The notes beneath the pieces are model-generated. The model ran no database searches. It worked only from the letters and a program-made list of their open reading frames with translations, and had not been told where the DNA came from. A DNA stretch of 64,000 bases, from the NCBI GenBank assembly GCA_958296195.1, contig OY282455.1, positions 1,364,001 through 1,428,000 on the forward strand. Direction: 5' to 3'. The stretch comes from an uncultured Pseudomonadales bacterium. GTDB taxonomy: Bacteria > Pseudomonadota > Gammaproteobacteria > Pseudomonadales > Azotimanducaceae. Position numbers and translations under genes: made by a program. Positions 43,846-52,710 of the stretch are shown here, in pieces (position 1 is the first letter of the stretch; each line of letters begins with the position of its first letter).

Positions 43846-45254
43846 CGCCAAGCAAGGATTCGCCAGTGTGGATTGTCGATGACGATCGATCCATCCGCTG
43901 GGTGTTGGAGAAAGCCATGCAGCGAGCGGGAATCGCCAGCCACGCCTTCGCCAACGCCAACGAGGCTCTTGCTCGCCTGTTGCAACAGCCGCCGACCGCG
44001 GTTGTCACCGACATCCGCATGCCAGGCATGGACGGCTTCAGCTTTCTGGAGAGACTGCGCCAGAGCAACCCGGACCTTCCAGTCATCATCATGACGGCGC
44101 ACTCGGACCTCGACAGCGCCGTGTCGGCCTACCACAAGGGCGCCTTTGAGTACCTGCCCAAACCCTTCGACATCGACGAAGCAGTGGCCGTGGTGCAGCG
44201 CGCCCTTGCCCGTGCCCAACAAACCAGCGCCGACGGACTGGCGCCGCCGCCGACGCCGCAGGAGATCTTGGGCAAGGCGCCGGCCATGCAGGAGGTGTTC
44301 CGCGCCATCGGCCGGCTTTCCGGCTCCAGCGTCACCGTCCTCATCAACGGCCCTTCCGGCTCCGGCAAGGAGTTGGTGGCTAGCGCCCTGCACCGCCACA
44401 GCCCTAGGGCCAAGCAGCCGTTCGTGGCCCTGAATGTGGCCGCCATTCCGGGAGAACTGATCGAATCGGAGCTTTTCGGGCATGAGAAGGGCGCGTTCAC
44501 CGGCGCCGCCAACCGCCGCACCGGCCGGTTTGAGCAGGCCGACCGCGGCACCCTGTTTCTTGACGAAATCGGCGACATGCCGGCCGACATGCAGACCCGC
44601 CTGCTGCGGGTGCTGGGCGAAGGGGAGTTCTATCGGGTGGGCGGCCACGAACCAGTCAAGGTGGATGTCCGCATCATCGCCGCCACGCATCAGAATTTGG
44701 AGCAGCGCGTCACCGAACGCACCTTTAGGGAGGATCTGTTTCACCGCCTCAACGTCATCCGCGTGCATGTGCCGGCCTTGGCCGACCGGCGGGAGGACAT
44801 TCCAATGTTGGCCGCCCACTTCCTAGGGCGGGCCGTCTTGGAGCTTGGCGGCGAGCCCAAGCAATTCGATCAAGCCGCCTTGGACTACTTGGCCAGCCTG
44901 CCGTGGCCGGGTAACGTGCGGCAGTTGGAGAACGTTTGTCGTTGGCTCGCGGTGATGGTCTCCGGCCCGCAGGTGTTGATCGGCGACTTGCCGCCGGAGT
45001 TGCGGAATGGGCCATCGCGCACCGGCCCGGCCGATTGGGAGCAGGCGCTCGGCGCTTGGGCCGGCGAGGCGTTGGCGGGCGAGGGCGGACAGCCTTTGTT
45101 GGAGAGGGCCCAGCCGGCCTTTGAGCGCACCCTGATTTTAGCTGCCCTCGGCCGCACCGGGGGGCGACGTGTCGAAGCGGCGGCCCGCCTGGGCTGGGGC
45201 CGCAACACCCTGACTAGGAAAATCGCCGAACTAGGCTTGGATGATCGAAACTAG
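43842..45254 (+). CDS. glnG: Nitrogen regulation response regulator NtrC
   Basis: 470 residues from ATG 43842 (GGAGGG ahead). Receiver domain with phospho-acceptor Asp57 in VVTDIRMPGMDG; sigma-54 AAA+ domain with GPSGSGKELVA, the sigma-54 contact loop GAFTGA and ADRGTLFLDEIGDM; and a Fis-type helix-turn-helix at the C-terminus (RVEAAARLGWGRNTLTRKI). It would activate glnA from the sigma-54 promoter upstream. Translationally coupled to ntrB. Confidence 0.96.
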   Translation: MTPSKDSPVWIVDDDRSIRWVLEKAMQRAGIASHAFANANEALARLLQQPPTAVVTDIRMPGMDGFSFLERLRQSNPDLPVIIMTAHSDLDSAVSAYHKGAFEYLPKPFDIDEAVAVVQRALARAQQTSADGLAPPPTPQEILGKAPAMQEVFRAIGRLSGSSVTVLINGPSGSGKELVASALHRHSPRAKQPFVALNVAAIPGELIESELFGHEKGAFTGAANRRTGRFEQADRGTLFLDEIGDMPADMQTRLLRVLGEGEFYRVGGHEPVKVDVRIIAATHQNLEQRVTERTFREDLFHRLNVIRVHVPALADRREDIPMLAAHFLGRAVLELGGEPKQFDQAALDYLASLPWPGNVRQLENVCRWLAVMVSGPQVLIGDLPPELRNGPSRTGPADWEQALGAWAGEALAGEGGQPLLERAQPAFERTLILAALGRTGGRRVEAAARLGWGRNTLTRKIAELGLDDRN

Positions 45255-45320
45255 CTTGGACATTGCCCCAAGGCTATTGACGAGTACAGGGTTGCACCCG
45301 TGTTGGCGCCAATCCAGACG

Positions 45321-45818
45321 CTAGTGGATCGTTTCCTGCGCTTGCTGCTGGCGGAGCGCCTCGGCGTAGAGGGCATCGAAGTTAACCGGCGCCAATTGCA
45401 GCGCTGGGAACCCCCCCTTGAGCGTTAGATTGTCCACCGCTTCCCGGACGTATGGGTACAGAGTGGTGGGGCAGACGGTGCCAAGCACCTGCCGCAGCAC
45501 CTCGTCCTCAACGCCCTCGATCTTGAACAGCCCCGCCTGCTGCACCTCGACGATGAACGCGGTCTTGCCTTTCAGTTTGGCGGTCAGCCCCACGGTGAGA
45601 ACGATCTCGAAGTGGGTTTCATCGACCCGGTTTGACTTGGTGTTGATGTCCGCCTGAACATCCGGCCCCCAGTCCTCGGAGAAGACTTGCGGACTCTTGG
45701 GCGATTCCCAAGAAGCGTCTTTCAGATAGATGCGCTCCAAGCGAACTTGGGGCGGGGCGGGCGGCGTTTGGTCGTTCAAAATTTCACCAATGGCATGTTT
45801 GGATTGCGCCCGCTGCAC
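45321..45818 (-). CDS. secB: Protein-export chaperone SecB
   Basis: 165 residues. It shows the SecB core RIYLKDASWESP, then the beta strands ETHFEIVLTVGLTAKL and EVQQAGLFKIEGV, and the CPTTLYPYVREAVDNLTLKGGFP block. It holds precursors unfolded and hands them to SecA. The start is GTG 45818, since no ATG lies at the expected place. It is convergent with ntrC; the usual grxC or gpsA neighbours are absent. Confidence 0.95.
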   Translation of the reverse strand: MQRAQSKHAIGEILNDQTPPAPPQVRLERIYLKDASWESPKSPQVFSEDWGPDVQADINTKSNRVDETHFEIVLTVGLTAKLKGKTAFIVEVQQAGLFKIEGVEDEVLRQVLGTVCPTTLYPYVREAVDNLTLKGGFPALQLAPVNFDALYAEALRQQQAQETIH

Positions 45819-45928
45819 AGCGGACGCCGATCATTATAGCAATGCGTTGCAGCGAAAAAATTATTCGCCTCATCGGCGTCCGCGAGGATGTCCAACGCAG
45901 GGGCACCGAGACCGGAACCGCTGCAAGG

Positions 45929-46852
45929 TCAGTCGAAATCGAACCTCAAACCCAGCGATATGGCCCAGAAGCCAAGCCGCGTCGCGGCGATGTCATAGTG
46001 AACCGGCGCACCGCCAGGGCCAACGGTGGATTCATGCCCGCGCAACGGCTTCCAAGGATTGTCTGAATCCTTGAAGTCGCCCAAGGCGTTGCCGTAGCGC
46101 ACCTTCAGGTTTAGCGAACGCTTCTCGTTCAGCGCGTAGCGTACGCCGCCGATGAACTGGTAGCCAAATACGGTGTCCGACAGCGATTCATCGGCTCGCG
46201 ACACGGTGCCAGCGGCATTTGGGTTGCGGTTCAGTTGCCGCAAGGCGTCGCGGTCGCTGTTTCGTCTCGAAGTGCCGGAATAATCGATGCCGAGCCGCAT
46301 GGCGCCTATGCCGATGCCGACGTAGGGCGTGATCTTGTTCGACCGACGCGCTGCGAAGTCGTAGAAGACGTTGGCGAAGAGGCTGTCGCCTTGCACATCG
46401 TCAATCTCTTCGCTGCGTTCAACGAACTCCGCTTGCTTGTCGTCGCCCGGCACGACCAACGGTTGCTGTTCGCCTCCCTGTGAGCGGTGGAAATACTCCA
46501 TCTCGAAACGCATGTTGGCACGTTGATAGCCGACTGCGAAGCCCACAAACAAGCCAGCATCCAAGTTGAAATCCACCGCCCTCGCCGGCAACGCCCGAGG
46601 CCCGCCGCCACAGTAGGGGTCGCTGAGCGGCAACGGCACGGTGCGGCCGTCAGGCAGTGTGGTGCTAGGCGTAAGCCATTGGTCGCAGTTGGTCGGTATC
46701 CCGACATTCGTTCGCGTGGACGACAGATCACTTGCCAGAGAGGTGCCCAAGTCCACGCTCCAATACAGACCATCCTCGCCGGCGGCAGGTAGCGCGATGA
46801 CGGCCGAGGCAGCGCCGAGCACGAAGGCGAAAACGGTTTGGCGCATGGACAT
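45929..46852 (-). CDS. Outer-membrane beta-barrel protein
   Basis: 307 residues with a signal peptide (MRQTVFAFVLGAASAVIALPAAG) and alternating hydrophobic strands: GLFVGFAVGYQRANMRFEMEYF, NVFYDFAARRSNKITPYVGIG, IGGVRYALNEKRSLNLKVRYG and a final strand GFWAISLGLRFDFD. This matches opacity/OmpW-like 8-stranded barrels. A second ATG (46846) is also possible. Function is unknown; porin, adhesin or surface structure are all open. Confidence 0.78.
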   Translation of the reverse strand: MSMRQTVFAFVLGAASAVIALPAAGEDGLYWSVDLGTSLASDLSSTRTNVGIPTNCDQWLTPSTTLPDGRTVPLPLSDPYCGGGPRALPARAVDFNLDAGLFVGFAVGYQRANMRFEMEYFHRSQGGEQQPLVVPGDDKQAEFVERSEEIDDVQGDSLFANVFYDFAARRSNKITPYVGIGIGAMRLGIDYSGTSRRNSDRDALRQLNRNPNAAGTVSRADESLSDTVFGYQFIGGVRYALNEKRSLNLKVRYGNALGDFKDSDNPWKPLRGHESTVGPGGAPVHYDIAATRLGFWAISLGLRFDFD

Positions 46853-47096
46853 TCCTTGGCAGTGTCAGCAATTCCGTAGGGGGCGCACCGGACAGCGCCA
46901 CGGCTATCCATCACCATGAGAGTCTACACCCTCCAAGGAGGGTTTCAACCGAAAAACTGGACAGTTGAGGCACTTGCGCGGTTGATTTTCAGTGCCAAAA
47001 ACACCCGTTTTTGACCGTGAACCCCCACTTATCAGGCCGTTATAGGCGAAATGCAGCAACCGATTCCCGCATTTCAGCCGAAATTCGGGTCAATTG
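46853..47096. other. Non-coding stretch upstream of the outer-membrane gene
   Basis: This part of the nearly 400-base gap holds the promoter region of the outer-membrane gene (minus strand) and A/T-rich sequence with no credible gene. Nothing else is recognised, apart from its closeness to a decayed insertion sequence. Confidence 0.5.
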
Positions 47097-47197
47097 AGTG
47101 GGTTGGAAACACGGGGATTCGGCTGATGGATGCCCTGAAAGCCGCATTCCTTCGTTGGAAAGTGGGTTGAAAAATAATTCGGGACGCCCTGAAAGCC
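47097..47197. repeat. Imperfect direct repeat next to insertion-sequence remnant
   Basis: Two related segments, 47097-47143 and 47161-47197, share AGTGGGTTG, ATTCGG and a perfect 12-base GCCCTGAAAGCC. The first copy has an extra insertion of about ten bases. The pair borders the transposase remnant and may be a product of its insertion or decay. Confidence 0.45.
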
Positions 47198-47248
47198 TTA
47201 TGGGGTGCGGCTTTCCTTACAGCGCAAGTCCCTCTTGATGCCGCGCCT

Positions 47249-47801
47249 TTGTCTCCCTGGGCGCAAAAGCGCTTGGACGCCCTTGAGTCGGTGGCCTTGC
47301 TAGTGGACAGCGGCTGCGCCAAGGACGCGGCCGTCAGGAGCCGGCGCGTTCGCCGGCGCAAAGCCAAGCGGCGCAGGGACTTCGGCGATGCGTACGCCAA
47401 GCGCTGGCGCTACGGCATGAAGGCCCAGTCACCGGGCGATCCCGTGCGGATCGACCACATGACAGTGCGGCGCGACGGACAGGCGCTCAAGGAGTTCCGG
47501 GCGGTGGACCCGGTGAGCCGCGTCATGGTGCGCCGGGTGTTCTTGCGGGCCACGGCGCTGAACGCCAAGCGCTTCCTGGACGCGGCTCACCGACATGCCG
47601 TTCCCGGTGCGGTCGGTGCAGATCGATGGCGGATCGGAGTTCCGGTCCCTGTGGACGGGTGCCCTCACCGTGTCGGCCGTGTCCGACGCCCTCGCCAAGC
47701 ACCAACGCTGGCACAACGCGGAAAGACCACCCTCAGCTCTTGACTATGACAGCCCATTGGAGCATCTTGCCAAGCTCCAAAACACACCAATGGCCGCCTG
47801 A
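47249..47801 (+). pseudogene. Decayed DDE transposase (IS481/IS3-like)
   Basis: An integrase-core transposase broken into two frames. The first (47249 to about 47590) encodes RWRYGMKAQSPGDPVRIDHM and FLRATALNAKRFLDAA. The second (47595-47801) gives VQIDGGSEFRSL and then HQRWHNAERPPSALDYDSPLEHL, typical of IS481/IS3 C-termini. The D-x-G-SEF motif remains, but a frameshift near 47590 and a missing internal piece after SEF make it nonfunctional. It marks the left side of the ATPase/TPR module. Confidence 0.75.
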
Positions 47802-47893
47802 ACACCAGTGCCATAAGTGATGATGCTGGACAGCTAGTTGCGCCACAGGCACATAGGTGCAGGACTTCCGGAAAAGGCGAGTTAGGCACACAC

Positions 47894-49240
47894 ATGACAG
47901 ATTACGAGCCGCCAAGGGACATTTGGGAGGTCAACGCCACACTGCGATTTGACGAGCCATTGAACGGTGACCAAGATCCGCGCTGGGTGGATACGCACGC
48001 CGCCCGGGGAGGTGCCATCCTCAAGAAACTGACGAGGGTGCTCGGCGTCGACATAGCCGCTGGCCGGCTGCGGAAGCCACCGAGACGCGGCTACTACCTT
48101 TTCTGCGGCCATCGCGGCAGCGGCAAGAGTACTGAACTTCGACACATCGGCAATCAGTTGAATAAGCCCAACATCTACCATGTGCTACTCGCCGACGCCG
48201 CTTTGGAGTTGGACGTACACAACCTACGCTATCAAGACATCCTGTTGCACTTGGCGGGGAAACTCGCGGAGAGTCTTAAAGGAGAAGACGTTCATATCGA
48301 ACCCGTGCATCTGCGGAAACTCGATGAATGGTTTACGGAGCATGTAGAGAAATCGGAAACAACGCGCAACTTCGCGACTGAGGCCAAGGCCGGTGTAGAT
48401 GCGAATCTAACCATTCCAGTCTTGGCCAAAATGTTCGCCCGCATCAGCACGGCGTTGAGTACCAATGCGACGCACAAGGAAGAGCTTCGACGTACATTGC
48501 GGAACTATTTCTCGGACTTCGCCGACGCGTTCAACCATCTAATCGAAGTTGCACAGAAAAAACTTGGCAAACCCATCCTCTTTGTAGTGGACGGTACAGA
48601 TCGTCTTGGAGAAGACGATGCACGCGCATTCTTCACTACAGACATCTACCAGCTACAACAAGTATGCGGTTTATTCATCTATTGTGCCCCCATTCGCCTA
48701 GCCTATCAGAGCAATGCGCCAGGCAGCGACTTTGATGAAGTCTTCCACTTGCCTATGGTCCGAGTAGAGGGAGAGGACGGCTCGCCGAATCACGGTGGCC
48801 GAGACGCGATGCGACAGATGCTGCTGCGCCGTGCCCATGAGAACCTATTCGAACCTGGCGTTGTGGATTACTTGGTGCAGCATTGTGGCGGGCACCCCCG
48901 TGATCTACTACGCCTCCTGCAAGGCGCGTTCTCTCACGCAGAAGGCCAGCGTTTCGATATGGACGGTGCGCGCAAAGCCGTTGGGGATCTAGGCAGCGAC
49001 TTCCACCGCATTCTGCGGCTGGACGACTACAGACATCTCGCCCGCGTGGATATTGGCGAGGAGTCGGGCAATGCGGATCGAAGCCAATGGCTTCTCTACA
49101 ACTTGGCGTTGTTGGAGTACAACGACTTCTACTGGCGCAGCCACCCGGCTATCCGAGAGACGAGTGCCTACCTGTCGGCCAAGAAGTCGCTGCTAGGCGG
49201 CGGCAGTGGCCGGCCAGCGCACAGACCGAGCAAAAGATGA
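47894..49240 (+). CDS. P-loop ATPase of a two-gene ATPase/TPR module
   Basis: 448 residues. Walker A is GHRGSGKST (72-80) and Walker B is ILFVVDGTDRLGEDD (about 228-242). The VVDYLVQHCGGHPRDLLRLL block near residue 330 is like the lid of STAND/AAA ATPases. Composition is more A/T-rich than the housekeeping genes. The stop overlaps the ATG of the TPR gene by four bases (ATGA), so the two proteins are made together. A STAND-like sensor with the repeat domain on a separate chain is a plausible reading. Confidence 0.75.
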   Translation: MTDYEPPRDIWEVNATLRFDEPLNGDQDPRWVDTHAARGGAILKKLTRVLGVDIAAGRLRKPPRRGYYLFCGHRGSGKSTELRHIGNQLNKPNIYHVLLADAALELDVHNLRYQDILLHLAGKLAESLKGEDVHIEPVHLRKLDEWFTEHVEKSETTRNFATEAKAGVDANLTIPVLAKMFARISTALSTNATHKEELRRTLRNYFSDFADAFNHLIEVAQKKLGKPILFVVDGTDRLGEDDARAFFTTDIYQLQQVCGLFIYCAPIRLAYQSNAPGSDFDEVFHLPMVRVEGEDGSPNHGGRDAMRQMLLRRAHENLFEPGVVDYLVQHCGGHPRDLLRLLQGAFSHAEGQRFDMDGARKAVGDLGSDFHRILRLDDYRHLARVDIGEESGNADRSQWLLYNLALLEYNDFYWRSHPAIRETSAYLSAKKSLLGGGSGRPAHRPSKR

Positions 49241-51477
49241 TCGAGGCTGGGAGCGGTTGGCCGCTTCTCTCGGAGCACTCAGGCGCTTACCTACGTTTAC
49301 AGCGCCTTCTATCGCGAAAAGAGGGCTTTAGCCTATGCATTTTAACCTTCTCCGATAGCGCCTATCGCGATAGGGCGGCCACATACTTTGCGGAACATCT
49401 ACGGGCGAGTACATGGGTGAAGATCGATCCCGAAGAGGTGATCGGTACCGAGCGGCTGTTCGACCGGCTGAATGAAGGGGCACCGAGTGCGCCAGCGCAG
49501 CTTTCTGGCTTAGAGCATTGGAAAGAAGGGCTCGACAACCTGCTGGCACGACTTAACCACCGGCGAGAGGCATTGGCGGCACGCTGCCAGCGTCCGCTGC
49601 TGTTCTGGGTGCTGACCCAAGACGCGGAGGCGGTAGCTACTCGCGCAGCAGATCTCTGGGCTTGGCGTTCAGGCTTGTTCGCGTTCTCTCTACCGACAGG
49701 TACGGCGGCACCACGTTTGGCGCCATCGGATAATCCCTTTGTGTCCGACGCTGACGAGAAGAGACGCCAAGCTAGGGTGTGCGAACTACAGGATCACCTT
49801 GGAGAAGATACGCCGAGGCACGCTTATGACGTGTCCCTACTGATAGAACTGGGAGACCTACAAAGATACCTCGGTGACTGGAACGCCGCGGAACGTGCCT
49901 ACCAACGTGCCGAATGCACTTCGTCGAACCTAGACGACCGGCGACAGAGCGCCTTGGTTCGAAGCCGCATAGCGGGCCTGTTCGTGCGTCAGGGACGGCA
50001 AGACGATGCTCTGCACATCTTGGCTAAGGAAGCTCTGCCGGTATTCGAGCAGCTTGGAGATGTGCGCTCTGCGGCGGTCACGAGGGGCCAGATCGCCGAC
50101 ATCCTCCATGCCCGCGGGGAGCTTGACGAGGCGCTGCGCATACGAACCGAGGAAGCTCTGCCGGTGTTCGAGCAGCTTGGAGATGTGCGCTCTGCGGCGG
50201 TCGCGAAAGGCAAGATCGCCGACGTCCTCGAAGCCCGCGGGGAGCTTGACGAGGCGCTGCGCATACGAACCGAGGACGAACTGCTGGTGTTCGAGCAGCT
50301 TGGAGATGTGCGCTCTGCGGCGGTCACGAGGGGCCAGATCGCCGACATCCTCCATGCCCGCGGGGAGCTTGACGAGGCGCTGCGCATACGAACCGAGGAA
50401 CAGTTGCCGGTGTTCGAGCAGCTTGGAGATGTGCGCTCTGCGGCGGTCGCGAAGGGCAAGATCGCCGACATCCTCCATGCCCGCGGGGAGCTTGACGAGG
50501 CGCTGCGCATACGAACCGAGGACGAACTGCCGGTGTACGAGCGCCTCGGCGACGTGCGCTCTGCGGCGGTCGCGAAGGGCAAGATCGCCGACGTCCTCCA
50601 TGCCCGCGGGGAGCTTGACGAGGCGCTGCGCATACGAACCGAGGAACAGTTGCCGGTGTTCGAGCAGCTTGGAGATGTGCGCTCTGCGGCGGTCGCGAAG
50701 GGCAAGATCGCCGACGTCCTCCATGCCCGCGGGGAGCTTGACGAGGCTCTGCGCATACGAACCGAGGAACAGCTGCCGGTGTTCGAGCAGCTTGGAGATG
50801 TGCGCGAAGTGGCGATCACGAAGGGCCAGATCGCCGATATCCTCCATGCCCGCGGCCAGTTCGACGAGGTGCTGCGCATACGAACCGAGGACGAACTGCC
50901 GGTGTACGAGCGCCTCGGCGACGTGCGCTCGGCGGCGGTCGCGAAGGGCCAGATCGCCGACATCCTTGAAGCCCGCGGGGAGCTTGACGAGGCGCTGCGC
51001 ATACGAACCGAGGAACAGCTGCCGGTGTTCGAGCAGCTTGGAGATGTGCGCTCTGCGGCGGTCGCGAAAGGCAAGATCGCCGACGTCCTCCATGCCCGCG
51101 GGGAGCTTGACGAGGCGCTGCGCATACGAACCGAGGAACAGCTGCCGGTGTACGAGCGCCTCGGCGACGTGCGCTCGGCGGCGGTCGCGAAGGGCCAGAT
51201 CGCCGACGTTCTCGAAGCCCGCGGGGAGCTTGACGAGGCGCTGCGCATACGAACCGAGGAAGCTCTGCCGGTGTTCGAGCAGCTTGGAGATGTGCGCGAA
51301 GTGGCGATCACGAAGGGCCGGATCGCCGACATCCTTGAAGCCCGAGGGGAGCTTGACGAGGCGTTACACCTTTATGAACAGCAAGTCTTGCCGGCAGTCG
51401 AAGCGCTGGGAAATCCGTCCGAAATTGACATCGTTCGGGGGCGAATTGAGGGTCTGCGGCGACAGCAACGCCGGTAG
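49237..51477 (+). CDS. TPR-repeat protein with near-identical repeats
   Basis: 746 residues from ATG 49237. An N-terminal region of about 260 residues is unassigned (SLCILTFSDSAYRDRAATYF, then a short TPR-like stretch LIELGDLQRYLGDWNAAERAYQRA). It is followed by eleven 41-residue TPR-like units, each of the form LPVFEQLGDVRSAAV...GELDEALRIRTE, and a last partial unit. Unit variants differ at few sites (FEQ or YER, HARG or EARG). It presumably forms a long superhelix for ligand or partner binding. It is coupled to the upstream ATPase gene. Because the repeats are so alike, assembly collapse or expansion is possible. Confidence 0.8.
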   Translation: MIEAGSGWPLLSEHSGAYLRLQRLLSRKEGFSLCILTFSDSAYRDRAATYFAEHLRASTWVKIDPEEVIGTERLFDRLNEGAPSAPAQLSGLEHWKEGLDNLLARLNHRREALAARCQRPLLFWVLTQDAEAVATRAADLWAWRSGLFAFSLPTGTAAPRLAPSDNPFVSDADEKRRQARVCELQDHLGEDTPRHAYDVSLLIELGDLQRYLGDWNAAERAYQRAECTSSNLDDRRQSALVRSRIAGLFVRQGRQDDALHILAKEALPVFEQLGDVRSAAVTRGQIADILHARGELDEALRIRTEEALPVFEQLGDVRSAAVAKGKIADVLEARGELDEALRIRTEDELLVFEQLGDVRSAAVTRGQIADILHARGELDEALRIRTEEQLPVFEQLGDVRSAAVAKGKIADILHARGELDEALRIRTEDELPVYERLGDVRSAAVAKGKIADVLHARGELDEALRIRTEEQLPVFEQLGDVRSAAVAKGKIADVLHARGELDEALRIRTEEQLPVFEQLGDVREVAITKGQIADILHARGQFDEVLRIRTEDELPVYERLGDVRSAAVAKGQIADILEARGELDEALRIRTEEQLPVFEQLGDVRSAAVAKGKIADVLHARGELDEALRIRTEEQLPVYERLGDVRSAAVAKGQIADVLEARGELDEALRIRTEEALPVFEQLGDVREVAITKGRIADILEARGELDEALHLYEQQVLPAVEALGNPSEIDIVRGRIEGLRRQQRR
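50029..51381. repeat. Eleven tandem 123-bp coding repeats
   Basis: The period is exactly 123 bases (for example GTATTCGAG at 50041, GTGTTCGAG at 50164 and 50287), each repeat encoding 41 residues. Units are nearly identical at DNA level. Two alternating cassette types (FEQLGDV and YERLGDV) and two others (HARG and EARG) are shuffled along the array, the pattern left by recombination between units. Confidence 0.92.
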
Positions 51478-51607
51478 CTCCAACACCTCGTGATTTCCTG
51501 CGCTCCATTCACTTGCTTGTCTGTTTGAGAGTCGTGCTTGCCATCGTGCGCGTTTGCCTCCACAACGGTTTGCCGCATGCGGTGCTGGGTATCATTCCGG
51601 CTCGCCC

Positions 51608-51682
51608 GGCCCGGTAGTTCAATGGATAGAACGACTGCCTCCTAAGCGGTAGGTGCAGGTTCGATTCCTGCCGGGGCTGCCA
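51608..51682 (+). tRNA. tRNA-Arg (CCT)
   Basis: A cloverleaf is readable: D arm GTTC/GAAC, anticodon loop CTCCTAA (anticodon CCT) closed by a 5-bp stem, T arm GCAGG-TTCGATT-CCTGC and an encoded CCA at 51680-51682. The acceptor stem (GGCCCGG against CGGGGCT) has a G-G mismatch at position 6-67 and a terminal G-U pair. It follows the ATPase/TPR module directly, a common border of integrated DNA. Confidence 0.9.
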
Positions 51683-51692
51683 GGAGACGACA

Positions 51693-51950
51693 GTGGCGCG
51701 ACAAGCGAGGCCGGTCGATGTGTTGGTGAGCGCCATCGTGCAGGTGCTGAATGACGCCGCGCCACTCGTTGCCCTGCTTGAAGGTTTGGCTGGGTGCCGA
51801 GGGCTTGAGGTCATCGTCGTGAATGGCGGCAGCCGCGACGATCCAGCTAGCGTGTGTCGGCGTTTCGGAGTGCGCTGCGTGGCGGCCCTGCAGGGGCGAG
51901 CGGCGCAGATGCGAGCCGGCATCGCTTGCGCGGGCGGAATGCATCATTGA
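51693..51950 (+). pseudogene. Truncated family-2 glycosyltransferase (TIGR04283-like)
   Basis: 85 residues matching only the N-terminus of the TIGR04283-type glycosyltransferases: VSAIVQVLNDAAPLVALLEGL, EVIVVNGGSRDDPA and GRAAQMRAG, after which a stop arrives just before the expected catalytic part. The usual DGGS is NGGS. It begins at a GTG 10 bases after the tRNA-Arg. It is most likely a remnant of a gene cut when the neighbouring DNA was rearranged. Confidence 0.65.
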
Positions 51951-52109
51951 TGCCTACGGCGCGGCGGGCTCGTTCGATGCTGCCGATGCGCTCGCTGCGG
52001 CCAAGCGCTTCAGCATCCCCCACCAAGGCGGGCGGGGCCTTGAAATGGCCCCGCCTGAGCGAGATCAGCGGCGTTGACAGGCGCACTTTGATTTGGCTAG
52101 GCTGGCGAC

Positions 52110-52523
52110 ATGGACGCAAATTTTTGGGCCATCATTGGCGTGGGCGCGGTTCTGTTGGGGGCAATCCTGACGGGGCAGCGCAGCCTTCGCAACGAGATGT
52201 CCGAGCAGCGGAGGCAACTGCACGACGGATTGGCCGCCGTGCGCAAGGAAATGAGCGATGGGTTCATCGCCGTGCGCCAGGAAATGAACGACGGATTGGC
52301 CGCTGTGCGCAAGGAAATGAACGACGGGTTCACCGCCATTCGCAAGGAAATGAACGACGGGTTCACCGATGTGCGGGAGAAACTGGCCGATGTGCGCGAG
52401 CGCCTAGGAACAGTGGAGGGCGTTTTGGGCATTCGGCAAGCCGCCGCCCGCTCCGAAGAGAAGCCGCGCCAGCCGCGTCAGCCAACTGGTGAAGACCGGC
52501 CGACCCCCACCGCGCAACCCTGA
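52110..52523 (+). CDS. Membrane-anchored coiled-coil protein with 11-residue repeats
   Basis: 137 residues. An N-terminal hydrophobic segment (FWAIIGVGAVLLGAIL) is followed by a coiled coil built of a repeated DGxxAVRKEMN unit, five copies with an 11-residue period (33 bp), and then a Pro/Arg/Glu-rich tail. An eleven-residue periodicity suggests a right-handed or hendecad coiled coil. No enzymatic motif. Many bacteria carry such small repeat proteins of unknown role. Confidence 0.65.
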   Translation: MDANFWAIIGVGAVLLGAILTGQRSLRNEMSEQRRQLHDGLAAVRKEMSDGFIAVRQEMNDGLAAVRKEMNDGFTAIRKEMNDGFTDVREKLADVRERLGTVEGVLGIRQAAARSEEKPRQPRQPTGEDRPTPTAQP

Positions 52524-52710
52524 GTCCCCTTCTTCTCGCCGCCAGCGGTTTCCAAGAGCTGGGCGAGATCAGCGTCTTGATGCCCGCGCCGCCGAACACT
52601 AAGATGCCGCCATGCGCACGACGCTGGCCGCGGTTGCCGCCGCGCCTCAATGACAGCGACTTTGCCTGATTCTCGGGCTTGGCTTGGCGCAGACCAGTGG
52701 CTGGATTGGC

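Noticed and set aside
49930-51332. Long antisense and +2 frames (up to about 495 residues) over the TPR repeat region
   Set aside because: They arise because a 123-bp (multiple of three) repeat without stops in one unit has none in the others. Their translations are low-complexity and Arg/Ser-rich, with no motif.
50029-51381. CRISPR array or satellite DNA
   Set aside because: The repeats are 123 bp, contiguous, in frame and encode TPR-like helices. There are no spacers.
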